From contig NZ_FOEF01000008.1 of NCBI RefSeq assembly GCF_900110575.1, positions 278,380 to 342,379 on the forward strand: 64,000 nt of DNA. Direction: 5' to 3'. Both the position numbers and the translations under genes were made by a program. This DNA is from Amycolatopsis saalfeldensis. Its GTDB lineage: Bacteria > Actinomycetota > Actinomycetes > Mycobacteriales > Pseudonocardiaceae. Positions within the stretch are counted from its first letter, which is position 1. The number at the start of each line of letters is the position of its first letter. Below, piece by piece: positions 30,626 to 40,244 of the stretch. The notes beneath the pieces are model-generated. The model worked only from the letters and a program-made list of their open reading frames with translations, searched no databases and was not told the origin of the DNA.

Positions 30626-30986
30626 CCTGTGCGACACTAATCAGGTTGCTCGTCCCGGGGCGGCCGAATCCCAGAGTTGTGCGAATGACTCAGCGGGTTC
30701 CGGCCGCCCCTGTACGAGTGGCCACGGTCCGTCCAGCTCTTCCTTCGGGGTGCGGCTAGCGGGCAAAGGCCAGAGGTCGGCTGCGCTGTCAAAGGACGGC
30801 CGGCCCGCGGCCACCTCACGTTGAGGAAGACCAGGCAGGACGATCCCACGGGATCCGTCTGTGCGTCGGGCGCGACACGCCCGACCGCGTGGACCGGGGA
30901 CAGGGCCGTTGAACTGCTGAAACCGAGGCTCAGGCCCAGGTTGACCAGACAAGCGGCACGAGACGACGAAGGAACGAGCAGCCACC
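30626..30986. promoter_or_regulatory. S10 operon upstream region
   Basis: 361 bp without a gene. An inverted repeat GGGGCGGCCG/CGGCCGCCCC spans 30657-30710. At 30865-30885 a perfect 8-bp stem GTCGGGCG / CGCCCGAC encloses the loop CGACA; the element GACACGCCCGACCGCG (30874-30889) also occurs before rpsL. No convincing -35/-10 pair was found. Confidence 0.6.
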
Positions 30987-31292
30987 ATGGCGGGACAGAA
31001 GATCCGCATCCGGCTCAAGGCCTACGACCACGAGGCGATCGACACCTCGGCGCGCAAGATCGTGGAGACGGTCACGCGCACCGGCGCCCGTGTTGTCGGG
31101 CCGGTGCCGCTGCCCACCGAGAAGAACGTTTACTGCGTCATCCGCTCGCCGCACAAGTACAAGGACTCGCGCGAGCACTTCGAGATGCGCACGCACAAGC
31201 GTCTGATCGACATCCTCGACCCGACGCCGAAGACGGTCGACGCGCTCATGCGCATCGACCTGCCGGCGAGCGTCGACGTCAACATCCAGTAA
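30987..31292 (+). CDS. rpsJ: Ribosomal protein S10
   Basis: 101 residues, AGQKIRIRLKAYDHEAID start and IDLPASVDVNI end. First gene of the S10 operon; in some bacteria S10 is also the NusE antitermination factor. AAGGAACGAG lies upstream of the ATG. Confidence 0.98.
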   Translation: MAGQKIRIRLKAYDHEAIDTSARKIVETVTRTGARVVGPVPLPTEKNVYCVIRSPHKYKDSREHFEMRTHKRLIDILDPTPKTVDALMRIDLPASVDVNIQ

Positions 31293-31324
31293 GCGTTGGG
31301 CGAGCGGCGGAGATAGAGAAACTC

Positions 31325-31981
31325 ATGTCTGACAGGCAGATGAAGGGCATCCTGGGCACCAAGCTCGGCATGACCCAGGTCTTCGACGAGCAGAACCGGA
31401 TCGTTCCGGTCACCGTCGTGAAGGCCGGCCCGAACGTGGTGACCCAGGTTCGGACCCATGACAAGGACGGCTACGGGGCCGTGCAGCTGGCGTTCGGCGC
31501 GGTCGACCCGCGCCGGGTGAACAAGCCGCGCACCGGCCACTTCGACAAGGCGGGCGTGACCCCCCGACGGTTCCTCGCGGAGCTGCGTACCACCGACGCT
31601 GAGACCTATGAGGTCGGCCAGGAGATCACCGCCGAGGTGTTCGCCGCCGGCGTCGAGGTCGACGTCACCGGTACCAGCAAGGGCAAGGGCTACGCGGGTG
31701 TCATGAAGCGCCACGGCTTCAAGGGCCAGGGCGCGAGCCACGGTGCCCAGGCCGTGCACCGCAAGCCGGGCTCCATCGGTGGCTGTGCCACCCCCGGCCG
31801 CGTGTTCAAGGGCCTGCGCATGGCGGGCCGGATGGGCAACGACCGGGTCACCACGCAGAACCTGACCGTGCACGCCGTGCGTGCCGAGGACGGCCTGCTG
31901 CTGATCAAGGGCGCCGTGCCCGGTCCCAAGGGCGGTCTGCTGTTCGTTCGCAGCGCCGCGAAGGGTGGTATCACCGAATGA
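31325..31981 (+). CDS. rplC: Ribosomal protein L3
   Basis: 218 residues from ATG 31325; MKGILGTKLGMTQVF and the HGFKGQGASHGAQ loop are typical. The in-frame upstream ORF from 30821 runs through rpsJ and is rejected. Stop overlaps the rplD start (ATGA). Confidence 0.97.
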   Translation: MSDRQMKGILGTKLGMTQVFDEQNRIVPVTVVKAGPNVVTQVRTHDKDGYGAVQLAFGAVDPRRVNKPRTGHFDKAGVTPRRFLAELRTTDAETYEVGQEITAEVFAAGVEVDVTGTSKGKGYAGVMKRHGFKGQGASHGAQAVHRKPGSIGGCATPGRVFKGLRMAGRMGNDRVTTQNLTVHAVRAEDGLLLIKGAVPGPKGGLLFVRSAAKGGITE

Positions 31982-32667
31982 CGAACGTCGAGCTGAAGAC
32001 CCCGGCCGGTAAAGCCGACGGCACCGTGGAGCTCCCCGAGGAGATCTTCGATGTGCAGGCCAACATCGCGCTGATGCACCAGGTGGTGGTGGCCCAGCTG
32101 GCCGCCGCGCGCCAGGGCACGCACGACACGAAGACCCGTGGTGAGGTCTCCGGTGGCGGCAAGAAGCCGTACCGGCAGAAGGGCACCGGTCGCGCCCGCC
32201 AGGGCTCGACCCGCGCGCCGCAGTTCAACGGCGGTGGCGTCGTCCACGGCCCCACGCCGCGCGACTACTCGCAGCGCACCCCGAAGAAGATGAAGGCCGC
32301 CGCCCTCCGCGGTGCCCTCTCGGACCGGGCGCGCGCCGGGCAGCTGCACGTGGTGACCGAGCTGGTCGGTGGCGAGAAGCCGTCGACCAAGGCCGCCAAG
32401 TCCGCCATCGCCGCGGTGACGCAGGCGAAGCGCGTTCTCGTGGTGCTGCACCGCGACGACGAGCTCAGCTGGGTTTCCTTGCGGAACCTCGAGCAGATCC
32501 ACCTGATCTGGGCGGACCAGCTCAACACCTACGACGTGCTGGTCAACGACGACGTCGTGTTCACCAAGGCCGCGTACGACGCGTTCGTCGCCGGCCCCGT
32601 CCGGGGCAAGGGCGCGAAGGCCGTCGCACGGTCGAGCGAGGTTTCGGAAGGGAGTGACGAGCAGTGA
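31978..32667 (+). CDS. rplD: Ribosomal protein L4
   Basis: 229 residues. Contains GKKPYRQKGTGRARQGSTRA, the extended loop lining the exit tunnel. The C-terminal ten residues (SSEVSEGSDE) are an acidic actinobacterial-type tail. Overlaps rplC and rplW by 4 nt each. Confidence 0.97.
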   Translation: MTNVELKTPAGKADGTVELPEEIFDVQANIALMHQVVVAQLAAARQGTHDTKTRGEVSGGGKKPYRQKGTGRARQGSTRAPQFNGGGVVHGPTPRDYSQRTPKKMKAAALRGALSDRARAGQLHVVTELVGGEKPSTKAAKSAIAAVTQAKRVLVVLHRDDELSWVSLRNLEQIHLIWADQLNTYDVLVNDDVVFTKAAYDAFVAGPVRGKGAKAVARSSEVSEGSDEQ

Positions 32668-32975
32668 GTTCGGTCGCCATTGCCGACCCCCGCGACATCT
32701 TGCTCGCGCCGGTCATCTCCGAGAAGTCCTACGGGCTGCTCGAGGACCACAAGTACACGTTCATCGTCCGTCCGGACGCCAACAAGACCCAGATCAAGAT
32801 CGCGGTCGAGAAGGTGTTCGGCGTCAAGGTGGTCAGCGTCAACACGGCCAACCGTCAGGGCAAGCGGAAGCGGACTCGCGCAGGCTTCGGCAAGCGCAAG
32901 GACACCAAGCGCGCCATCGTGACTCTTTCGCCTGAGAGCAAGGCGATCGAGATCTTCGGCGGACCCACCGCGTAA
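32664..32975 (+). CDS. rplW: Ribosomal protein L23
   Basis: 103 residues from GTG 32664, which overlaps the rplD stop. DILLAPVISEKSYGLLE and the basic loop RQGKRKRTRAGFGKRK are characteristic. L23 sits at the tunnel exit and docks SRP and trigger factor. Confidence 0.97.
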   Translation: MSSVAIADPRDILLAPVISEKSYGLLEDHKYTFIVRPDANKTQIKIAVEKVFGVKVVSVNTANRQGKRKRTRAGFGKRKDTKRAIVTLSPESKAIEIFGGPTA

Positions 32976-32989
32976 AGGACTGAGCTGAC

Positions 32990-33826
32990 ATGGGCATCCG
33001 CAAGTACAAGCCGACGACCCCGGGTCGTCGCGGTTCCAGCGTCTCGGACTTCGCCGAGATCACCCGGTCCACGCCGGAGAAGTCGCTGCTGCGTCCGCTG
33101 AGCGGCTCGGGCGGCCGTAACTCGTCCGGCAAGATCACCACCCGGCACAAGGGTGGCGGCCACAAGCGCGCTTACCGCGTCATCGACTTCCGTCGCAATG
33201 ACAAGGACGGCGTGCCGGCCAAGGTCGCGCACATCGAGTACGACCCCAACCGCACCGCGCGCATCGCGCTGCTGCACTACGCCGACGGCGAGAAGCGCTA
33301 CATCATCGCGCCGGAGAAGCTGAAGCAGGGCGACACCGTCGAGAACGGCCCGCGCGCCGACATCAAGCCGGGCAACAACCTGCCGCTGCGCAACATCCCG
33401 GTCGGCACCGTGGTGCACGCGATCGAGCTCCGCCCCGGTGGCGGCGCGAAGATGGCGCGCTCCGCCGGCGCCAAGGTGCAGCTGGTGGCCAAGGACGGGC
33501 CTTACGCCCAGCTCCGGCTGCCGTCGGGCGAGATCCGCAACGTCGACGTGCGCAACCGCGCCACGATCGGCGAGGTGGGCAACGCCGACCACGCCAACAT
33601 CAACTGGGGCAAGGCCGGGCGTAACCGCTGGCGCGGCAAGCGCCCCACCGTCCGTGGTGTCGTGATGAACCCGGTCGACCACCCGCACGGTGGCGGTGAG
33701 GGCAAGACCTCCGGTGGTCGCCACCCGGTCAACCCGAACGGCAAGCCCGAGGGTCGCACCCGTCGCCGCAAGGCGAGTGACTCGATGATCGTCCGCCGCC
33801 GGCGTACCGGCAAGAACAAGCGCTGA
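32990..33826 (+). CDS. rplB: Ribosomal protein L2
   Basis: 278 residues. GIRKYKPTTPGRRG at the start, NPVDHPHGGGEGK (with the histidine important near the peptidyl-transferase centre) and the basic C-terminus RRRRTGKNKR are typical. Confidence 0.98.
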   Translation: MGIRKYKPTTPGRRGSSVSDFAEITRSTPEKSLLRPLSGSGGRNSSGKITTRHKGGGHKRAYRVIDFRRNDKDGVPAKVAHIEYDPNRTARIALLHYADGEKRYIIAPEKLKQGDTVENGPRADIKPGNNLPLRNIPVGTVVHAIELRPGGGAKMARSAGAKVQLVAKDGPYAQLRLPSGEIRNVDVRNRATIGEVGNADHANINWGKAGRNRWRGKRPTVRGVVMNPVDHPHGGGEGKTSGGRHPVNPNGKPEGRTRRRKASDSMIVRRRRTGKNKR

Positions 33827-33844
33827 GCAGGGAGGTAGAAGAAC

Positions 33845-34126
33845 ATGCCACGCAGCCTTAAGAAGGGGCCGTTCGTGGACGACCACCTGCTCAAGAAGGT
33901 GGACGTTCTCAACGAGGCCAACAAGAAGACCGTGATCAAGACCTGGTCGCGTCGCTCCACGATCATCCCGGACTTCCTGGGACACACGATCGCGGTGCAC
34001 GACGGCCGCAAGCACGTGCCGGTCTTCGTCACCGAGGCCATGGTGGGTCACAAGCTGGGCGAGTTCGCCCCGACGCGGACCTTCAAGGGCCACATCAAGG
34101 ACGACCGCAAGTCGCGCCGCCGCTGA
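33845..34126 (+). CDS. rpsS: Ribosomal protein S19
   Basis: 93 residues; PRSLKKGPFVDDHLLKK and GHKLGEFAPTRTF are the standard signatures. GGGAGGTAG precedes the ATG. Confidence 0.98.
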   Translation: MPRSLKKGPFVDDHLLKKVDVLNEANKKTVIKTWSRRSTIIPDFLGHTIAVHDGRKHVPVFVTEAMVGHKLGEFAPTRTFKGHIKDDRKSRRR

Positions 34127-34157
34127 GCGGGCACGAAACAAGACAAGGGAAGTAGCG

Positions 34158-34576
34158 ATGAACGCCCAGAACGACGCGACGGTCGAGGCTCTGCCTACGG
34201 CTTACGCGCGGGCTCGCTTCGTCCGGGACTCGCCGACCAAGGTGCGCCGGGTGATCGAGCTCATCAAGGGACGTAGCGCCGCCGACGCCTTGGCCGTGCT
34301 CCGGTTCGCCCCCCAGGCGGCCAGCGAGCCGGTCGCGAAGGTGCTCGCCAGTGCCGTGGCCAACGCCGAGAACAATCTTCAGCTTGACCCGGAGACGCTC
34401 TGGATCAAGAACGCGTACGCCGACGAGGGCCCGACCCTCAAGCGCATCCGCCCGCGGGCCCAGGGCCGTGCGTACCGGATCCGCAAGCGGACCAGCCACA
34501 TCACCGTCGAGGTGGAGTCGCGTCCCAAGGCCGACGTGAAGAAGGCGCAGAGCAAGAAGAAGGCAGGTGGCCGGTA

Positions 34577-34577
<1 letters not shown>
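34158..34577 (+). CDS. rplV: Ribosomal protein L22
   Basis: 139 residues; ARFVRDSPTKVRRVIELIKG and the beta-hairpin loop RIRPRAQGRAYRIRKRTSH that lines the exit tunnel. Lys-rich C-terminal tail. Stop overlaps the rpsC GTG by one base. Confidence 0.97.
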
Positions 34578-35443
<866 letters not shown>

Positions 35444-35446
35444 GAC

Positions 35447-35866
35447 GTGCTCATCCCGCGCAGGGTCAAGCACCGGAAGCAGCACTCCCCGAAGCGCCAC
35501 GGCGCCGCCAAGGGCGGTACGAAGGTCAGCTTCGGCGAGTTCGGCATCCAGGCGCTTGAGCACAGCTACGTGACGAACCGGCAGATCGAGTCCGCTCGTA
35601 TCGCCATGACCCGTCACATCAAGCGTGGTGGCAAGGTGTGGACGACCATCTACCCGGACCGCCCGCTGACCAAGAAGCCGGCGGAGACCCGCATGGGTTC
35701 CGGTAAGGGTTCGCCCGAGTGGTGGATCGCCAACGTCAAGCCGGGCCGCGTGATGTTCGAGATCAGCTTCCCGAACGAGGAGACCGCCCGTGAGGCGCTC
35801 CGCCGCGCGATCCACAAGCTGCCCATGAAGTGCCGCATCGTGACCCGTGAAGGTGGTGAGTTCTGA
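35447..35866 (+). CDS. rplP: Ribosomal protein L16
   Basis: 139 residues from GTG 35447. LIPRRVKHRKQHSPKRHG and GSGKGSPEWWIANVKPGR are typical. L16 contacts the peptidyl-transferase region. One-base overlap with rpmC. Confidence 0.97.
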   Translation: MLIPRRVKHRKQHSPKRHGAAKGGTKVSFGEFGIQALEHSYVTNRQIESARIAMTRHIKRGGKVWTTIYPDRPLTKKPAETRMGSGKGSPEWWIANVKPGRVMFEISFPNEETAREALRRAIHKLPMKCRIVTREGGEF

Positions 35867-36111
35867 TGGCTAACGGAGCCGCTCAGGCATCGGAGCTTCG
35901 TGAGCTCACCGCGGAAGAGCTCGTGCTGCGTCTGAAGGAATTCAAGGAGGAGCTGTTCAACCTCCGCTTCCAGATGGCGACCGGGCAGCTGGACAACAAC
36001 CGTCGGCTGCGCACTGTCCGCACGGACATCGCGCGGATCTACACGGTCATGCGCGAGCGTGAACTCGGCCTGTCCGTCGCGCCCGACGCCGAAAGTGAAG
36101 GTGCCGCATGA
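35866..36111 (+). CDS. rpmC: Ribosomal protein L29
   Basis: 81 residues; LKEFKEELFNLRFQMATGQL is the family core. Has short Ala-rich N- and acidic C-terminal extensions. ATGA overlap with rpsQ. Confidence 0.97.
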   Translation: MANGAAQASELRELTAEELVLRLKEFKEELFNLRFQMATGQLDNNRRLRTVRTDIARIYTVMRERELGLSVAPDAESEGAA

Positions 36112-36386
36112 GCGAGCCGACGACCGAGAAGACCGTCCGCAACGACCGCAAGGTCCGCGAGGGCTACGTCGTTTCGGACAAGATGGACAAGACGATCGTG
36201 GTCGAGCTCGAGGACCGCAAGAAGCACCCGCGTTACTCGAAGGTTCTCCGCAGCACCACCAAGGTCAAGGTGCACGACGAGAACAACGAGGCGGGCCTCG
36301 GCGACCGGGTCACCCTGATGGAGACCCGTCCGCTGTCGGCCGCCAAGCGCTGGCGCCTCGTGCAGGTCGTTGAGAAGGCCAAGTAA
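36108..36386 (+). CDS. rpsQ: Ribosomal protein S17
   Basis: 92 residues; REGYVVSDKMDKTIVVELED and GDRVTLMETRPLSAAKRWRL are typical. Last gene of the S10 block; an 83-bp gap precedes rplN. Confidence 0.97.
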   Translation: MSEPTTEKTVRNDRKVREGYVVSDKMDKTIVVELEDRKKHPRYSKVLRSTTKVKVHDENNEAGLGDRVTLMETRPLSAAKRWRLVQVVEKAK

Positions 36387-36469
36387 GCAGGGCTCTTCGG
36401 AGTCCTTGGTTCCGCAAGGCTCGTGCTGTCTGAGACAGGCGAGAACCGGCGCGACATACAGGAGTTGAC

Positions 36470-36838
36470 GTGATCCAGCAGGAGTCGCGGCTACGAGTCG
36501 CCGACAACACCGGTGCGAAGGAGATCCTTTGCATCCGGGTGCTCGGCGGTTCCGGGCGGCGCTACGCGGGCATCGGCGACATCATCGTCGCCACCGTGAA
36601 GGACGCCATCCCGGCTGCCGGGGTGAAGAAGGGCGATGTCGTCAAGGCGGTCATCGTCCGCACGGTCAAGGAGCGGCGTCGTCCGGACGGCTCCTACATC
36701 CGCTTCGACGAGAACGCCGCTGTCCTCATCAAGAGCGACAACGAGCCCCGGGGCACTCGCATCTTCGGCCCGGTGGGCCGCGAGCTGCGCGACCGAAAGT
36801 TCATGAAGATCATTTCGCTCGCGCCGGAGGTGTTGTAG
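36470..36838 (+). CDS. rplN: Ribosomal protein L14
   Basis: 122 residues from GTG 36470, with CAGGAG upstream. IQQESRLRVADNTGAKEI and GTRIFGPVGRELRDRKFMKI are the standard signatures. First gene of the spc block. Confidence 0.98.
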   Translation: MIQQESRLRVADNTGAKEILCIRVLGGSGRRYAGIGDIIVATVKDAIPAAGVKKGDVVKAVIVRTVKERRRPDGSYIRFDENAAVLIKSDNEPRGTRIFGPVGRELRDRKFMKIISLAPEVL

Positions 36839-36841
36839 AGC

Positions 36842-37156
36842 ATGAAGGTGAAGAAGGGCGACACGGTCGTCGTCATCGCCGGCAAGGACAAGGGCGCCAA
36901 GGGCAAGGTCATCCAGGCCTACCCCGAGCGTGAGCGTGTGCTGGTCGAAGGCGTGAACCGGATCAAGAAGCACACTCGGATCACCCAGACCCAGCGTGGT
37001 GCGCAGTCCGGTGGCATCGTCACCCAGGAAGCGCCCATCCACGTGTCGAACGTGATGGTCGTGGACTCGGACGGCAAGCCGGCCCGTGTGGGCTACCGCT
37101 TCGGCGAGGACGGCAAGAAGGTCCGGGTCTCGCGCCGGAACGGTAAGGACATCTGA
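36842..37156 (+). CDS. rplX: Ribosomal protein L24
   Basis: 104 residues; KVKKGDTVVVIAGKDKGAKG is the KOW motif. Three bases after the rplN stop. Confidence 0.97.
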   Translation: MKVKKGDTVVVIAGKDKGAKGKVIQAYPERERVLVEGVNRIKKHTRITQTQRGAQSGGIVTQEAPIHVSNVMVVDSDGKPARVGYRFGEDGKKVRVSRRNGKDI

Positions 37157-37158
37157 TC

Positions 37159-37722
37159 ATGACCACCGCAGAGAAGATGGTGCCGCGTCTGAAGACCCGG
37201 TACCGCGACGAGATCAAGGGCGAGCTCCAGAAGGAGTTCACCATCGCCAACGTGCACCAGATTCCCGGCGTCGTGAAGGTCGTCGTGAACATGGGTGTCG
37301 GCGACGCCGCCCGCGACAGCAAGCTGATCGACGGCGCGGTCCGCGACCTCGCCGCGATCACCGGCCAGAAGCCCGAGGTCCGCAAGGCCCGCAAGTCCAT
37401 CGCGCAGTTCAAGCTGCGTGAGGGTCAGCCGATCGGTGCGCGCGTCACGCTGCGCGGCGACCGGATGTGGGAGTTCCTCGACCGGCTGCTGACCATCGCG
37501 CTCCCGCGTATCCGCGACTTCCGCGGCCTCTCGGGCAAGCAGTTCGACGGCAACGGCAACTACACGTTCGGTCTCAACGAGCAGTCGATGTTCCACGAGA
37601 TCAACCCCGACGACATCGACCGCCCGCGCGGCATGGACGTCACCGTCGTCACCACCGCCACCACCGACGACGAGGGCCGGGCGCTGCTGCGCAAGCTCGG
37701 CTTCCCGTTCAAGGAGAACTGA
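37159..37722 (+). CDS. rplE: Ribosomal protein L5
   Basis: 187 residues; NIGMG-like region VVVNMGVGDAARDSK and GLNEQSMFHEINPDDIDRP. Binds 5S rRNA. Confidence 0.97.
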   Translation: MTTAEKMVPRLKTRYRDEIKGELQKEFTIANVHQIPGVVKVVVNMGVGDAARDSKLIDGAVRDLAAITGQKPEVRKARKSIAQFKLREGQPIGARVTLRGDRMWEFLDRLLTIALPRIRDFRGLSGKQFDGNGNYTFGLNEQSMFHEINPDDIDRPRGMDVTVVTTATTDDEGRALLRKLGFPFKEN

Positions 37723-37726
37723 GCCG

Positions 37727-37912
37727 ATGGCCAAGAAAGCGCTAGTCCACAAGGCCTCGAAGAAGCCGAAGTTCGCGGTGCGCGGCTACACCCGCTGCCA
37801 GCGATGCGGCCGGCCGCACTCGGTGTATCGCAAGTTCGGGCTCTGCCGGATCTGCCTCCGGGAGATGGCGCACGCGGGCGAACTGCCCGGCGTCCACAAG
37901 TCCAGCTGGTAA
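37727..37912 (+). CDS. rpsN: Ribosomal protein S14, zinc-binding type
   Basis: 61 residues with CQRC (residues 24-27) and CRIC (40-43), the four-cysteine zinc site of the short S14. A zinc-free long S14, if present, would be elsewhere in the genome. Confidence 0.98.
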   Translation: MAKKALVHKASKKPKFAVRGYTRCQRCGRPHSVYRKFGLCRICLREMAHAGELPGVHKSSW

Positions 37913-37943
37913 GGCTCGAAACTATTTCCCAGTTCGCCACAGG

Positions 37944-37990
37944 CCCCGCCCGCTCTGCCCCCGGGATCACCCGGGGGCCGGGGGGCGGGG
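37944..37990 (+). terminator. Strong hairpin between rpsN and rpsH
   Basis: Inner perfect stem CCCCCGGG / CCCGGGGG with loop ATCA (37958-37977) and outer CCCCGCCC / GGGCGGGG pairing. In the 107-bp gap inside the spc operon; candidate attenuator or mRNA-processing site. Confidence 0.6.
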
Positions 37991-38019
37991 AACCAGGCGA
38001 GAAAGGTTGACAGGTCACC

Positions 38020-38418
38020 ATGACGATGACCGACCCCATCGCAGACTTCTTGACCCGTCTGCGTAACGCGAACTCGGCGTACCACGACGAGGTCGTGCTT
38101 CCCCACTCGAAGATCAAGGCGAACATCGCCGAGATCCTCAAGCGCGAGGGCTACATCGCGAGCTACCGCGACGAGCCGGGCGAGAAGCACAAGAACCTCG
38201 TGGTGGAGCTGAAGTACGGCCCCAACCGTGAGCGGAGCATCGCCGGCCTCCGGCGCGTCTCCAAGCCCGGTCTGCGGGTCTACGCAAAATCGACCGAACT
38301 GCCGTCCGTTCTCGGTGGCCTCGGCGTCGCGATCATCTCGACGTCGTCCGGGCTCCAGACCGACCGGCAGGCCAAGCGCAACAGCGTGGGCGGCGAAGTC
38401 CTCGCCTACGTCTGGTAA
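38020..38418 (+). CDS. rpsH: Ribosomal protein S8
   Basis: 132 residues; TDPIADFLTRLRNANSAYHD and the C-terminal KRNSVGGEVLAYVW. S8 is the usual spc-operon repressor in E. coli; whether this applies here is not visible. A second ATG two codons downstream is an equally possible start. Confidence 0.97.
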   Translation: MTMTDPIADFLTRLRNANSAYHDEVVLPHSKIKANIAEILKREGYIASYRDEPGEKHKNLVVELKYGPNRERSIAGLRRVSKPGLRVYAKSTELPSVLGGLGVAIISTSSGLQTDRQAKRNSVGGEVLAYVW

Positions 38419-38434
38419 GGAAGGGGGTACAGGC

Positions 38435-38974
38435 ATGTCTCGTATCGGTAAGCTGCCGGTCGCCGTCCCTTCCGGGGTCGAGGTGACCATCAACGGTCAG
38501 CACATTCAGGTCAAGGGGCCCAAGGGCACCCTGGAGCACACCATCGCCGAGCCGATCGTCGTCGAGCGCGACGAAGACGGCACGCTGCTGGTCAAGCGCC
38601 CGGACGACGAGCGCACGAGCCGGGCCCTGCACGGCCTCACCCGCACCCTGGTGAACAACCTGGTGGTGGGCGTGACCACGGGCTACGAGAAGAAGCTCGA
38701 GATCCACGGCGTCGGTTACCGCGTGCAGGCCAAGGGATCGGACCTCGAGTTCGCCCTCGGCTTCAGCCACCCGGTCAAGATCGAGGCCCCGGAGGGCATC
38801 ACCTTCAAGGTGGAGACCCCGACCCGGTTCTCGGTTTCCGGCATCGACAAGCAGAAGGTCGGCCAGATCTCGGCCGTCATCCGCAAGTTGCGCCGTCCCG
38901 ACCCCTACAAGGGCAAGGGCCTGCGCTACGAGGGTGAGAAGATCCGCCGCAAGGTCGGAAAGACGGGTAAGTGA
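38435..38974 (+). CDS. rplF: Ribosomal protein L6
   Basis: 179 residues from ATG 38435, AAGGGGG upstream. SRIGKLPVAVPSGVEV and RRPDPYKGKGLRYEGEKIRRK are the signatures; an upstream in-frame extension lies in rpsH and is rejected. Confidence 0.97.
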   Translation: MSRIGKLPVAVPSGVEVTINGQHIQVKGPKGTLEHTIAEPIVVERDEDGTLLVKRPDDERTSRALHGLTRTLVNNLVVGVTTGYEKKLEIHGVGYRVQAKGSDLEFALGFSHPVKIEAPEGITFKVETPTRFSVSGIDKQKVGQISAVIRKLRRPDPYKGKGLRYEGEKIRRKVGKTGK

Positions 38975-38976
38975 TC

Positions 38977-39378
38977 ATGAGCGACACGACTACGACGAAG
39001 CGCAAGCCGGTCGGCAAGGACATCTCGACCCGCCGCCGCGTCGCCAAGACCCGTCGGCACTTCCGCCTCCGCAAGAAGGTCAACGGCACCCCGGCGCGGC
39101 CGCGCCTGGTCGTCAAGCGCTCCTCGCGGCACATCGCCGTGCAGGTGATCGACGACCTCGCCGGCCACACCCTGGCCTCGGCGTCCACCCTCGAGGCGGA
39201 CGTGCGGGCGACCGAGGGCGACAAGAAGGCCAAGGCCGCCAAGGTCGGCCAGCTGGTCGCCGCCCGGGCGAAGGACGCCGGCATCTCGGCTGTGGTGTTC
39301 GACCGTGGCGGCAACGCCTACCACGGCCGCATCGCCGCGCTCGCCGACGCCGCGCGCGAGGCGGGGCTGGAGTTCTGA
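38977..39378 (+). CDS. rplR: Ribosomal protein L18
   Basis: 133 residues from ATG 38977; GTG 38971, overlapping the rplF stop, is an alternative two codons earlier. RPRLVVKRSSRHIAVQVIDD and FDRGGNAYHGRIAALADAAR are typical. Binds 5S rRNA. Confidence 0.96.
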   Translation: MSDTTTTKRKPVGKDISTRRRVAKTRRHFRLRKKVNGTPARPRLVVKRSSRHIAVQVIDDLAGHTLASASTLEADVRATEGDKKAKAAKVGQLVAARAKDAGISAVVFDRGGNAYHGRIAALADAAREAGLEF

Positions 39379-39409
39379 TGCACATGCTCGTTAATGGAAG
39401 GAAAGCCTG

Positions 39410-40057
39410 ATGCCGGGACGTACACGGCAATTCGGCGGCGGCCAGGGCGGACCGGGCGGACAGGGCGGCAACGACCGCAATGATCGCCGCGGTGGCGGCC
39501 GGGACCGGCGCGACAGCGGCCGTGGCGGGGCCGGCCAGGACAAGACCCCGCACCTCGAGAAGGTCGTGACGATCAACCGCGTCGCCAAGGTCGTCAAGGG
39601 TGGTCGTCGCTTCAGCTTCACCGCCCTCGTCGTCGTCGGTGACGGCGACGGTCAGGTCGGCGTCGGCTACGGCAAGGCCAAGGAAGTTCCCGCGGCCATC
39701 GCCAAGGGCGTCGAAGAGGCGAAGAAGAACTTCTTCCGCGTGCCTCGCGTCGCCGGCACGATTCCCCACCCGATCCAGGGTGAGGCGTCCGCCGGGGTCG
39801 TGCTGCTCCGCCCGGCGTCCGCCGGTACCGGCGTCATCGCCGGTGGCCCGGTGCGCGCGGTGCTGGAGTGCGCGGGCGTCCACGACGTGCTGTCGAAGTC
39901 GCTCGGCTCCGACAACGCGATCAACATCGTGCATGCGACCGTGGCGGCCCTCAAGGGCCTGCAGCGTCCCGAAGAGGTCGCGGCCCGCCGCGGCCTGCCG
40001 CTCGAGGACGTCGCCCCGGCCCGGATGCTGCGCCAGCGCGCGGGCCAGGGGGTCTGA
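39410..40057 (+). CDS. rpsE: Ribosomal protein S5 with Gly/Arg-rich N-terminal extension
   Basis: 215 residues. The core starts near EKVVTINRVAKVVKGGRRFS, with KEVPAAIAKGVEEAKKN following. The first 45 residues are an unusual Gly/Arg/Asp/Asn-rich arm (GGGQGGPGGQGGNDRNDRRG). S5 contributes to decoding fidelity and mRNA entry. Confidence 0.97.
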   Translation: MPGRTRQFGGGQGGPGGQGGNDRNDRRGGGRDRRDSGRGGAGQDKTPHLEKVVTINRVAKVVKGGRRFSFTALVVVGDGDGQVGVGYGKAKEVPAAIAKGVEEAKKNFFRVPRVAGTIPHPIQGEASAGVVLLRPASAGTGVIAGGPVRAVLECAGVHDVLSKSLGSDNAINIVHATVAALKGLQRPEEVAARRGLPLEDVAPARMLRQRAGQGV

Positions 40058-40058
40058 C

Positions 40059-40244
40059 ATGGCTCAGCTGAAGGTCACCCAGATCAAGAGCAAGATCGGC
40101 ACGAAGCACGCTCACCGCGAGTCCCTGCGCACCCTCGGGCTGCACAAGATTCGCCAGTCGACTGTGCGTGAAGACACCCCCGAGGTGCGCGGCCTGATCC
40201 GGGCCGTCCGCCACCTCGTGGTGGTCGAGGAGGTCCAGTCATGA
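40059..40244 (+). CDS. rpmD: Ribosomal protein L30
   Basis: 61 residues; LKVTQIKSKIG and LRTLGLHKIRQSTVREDTP are typical. Starts one base after the rpsE stop and overlaps rplO by 4 nt. Confidence 0.96.
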   Translation: MAQLKVTQIKSKIGTKHAHRESLRTLGLHKIRQSTVREDTPEVRGLIRAVRHLVVVEEVQS

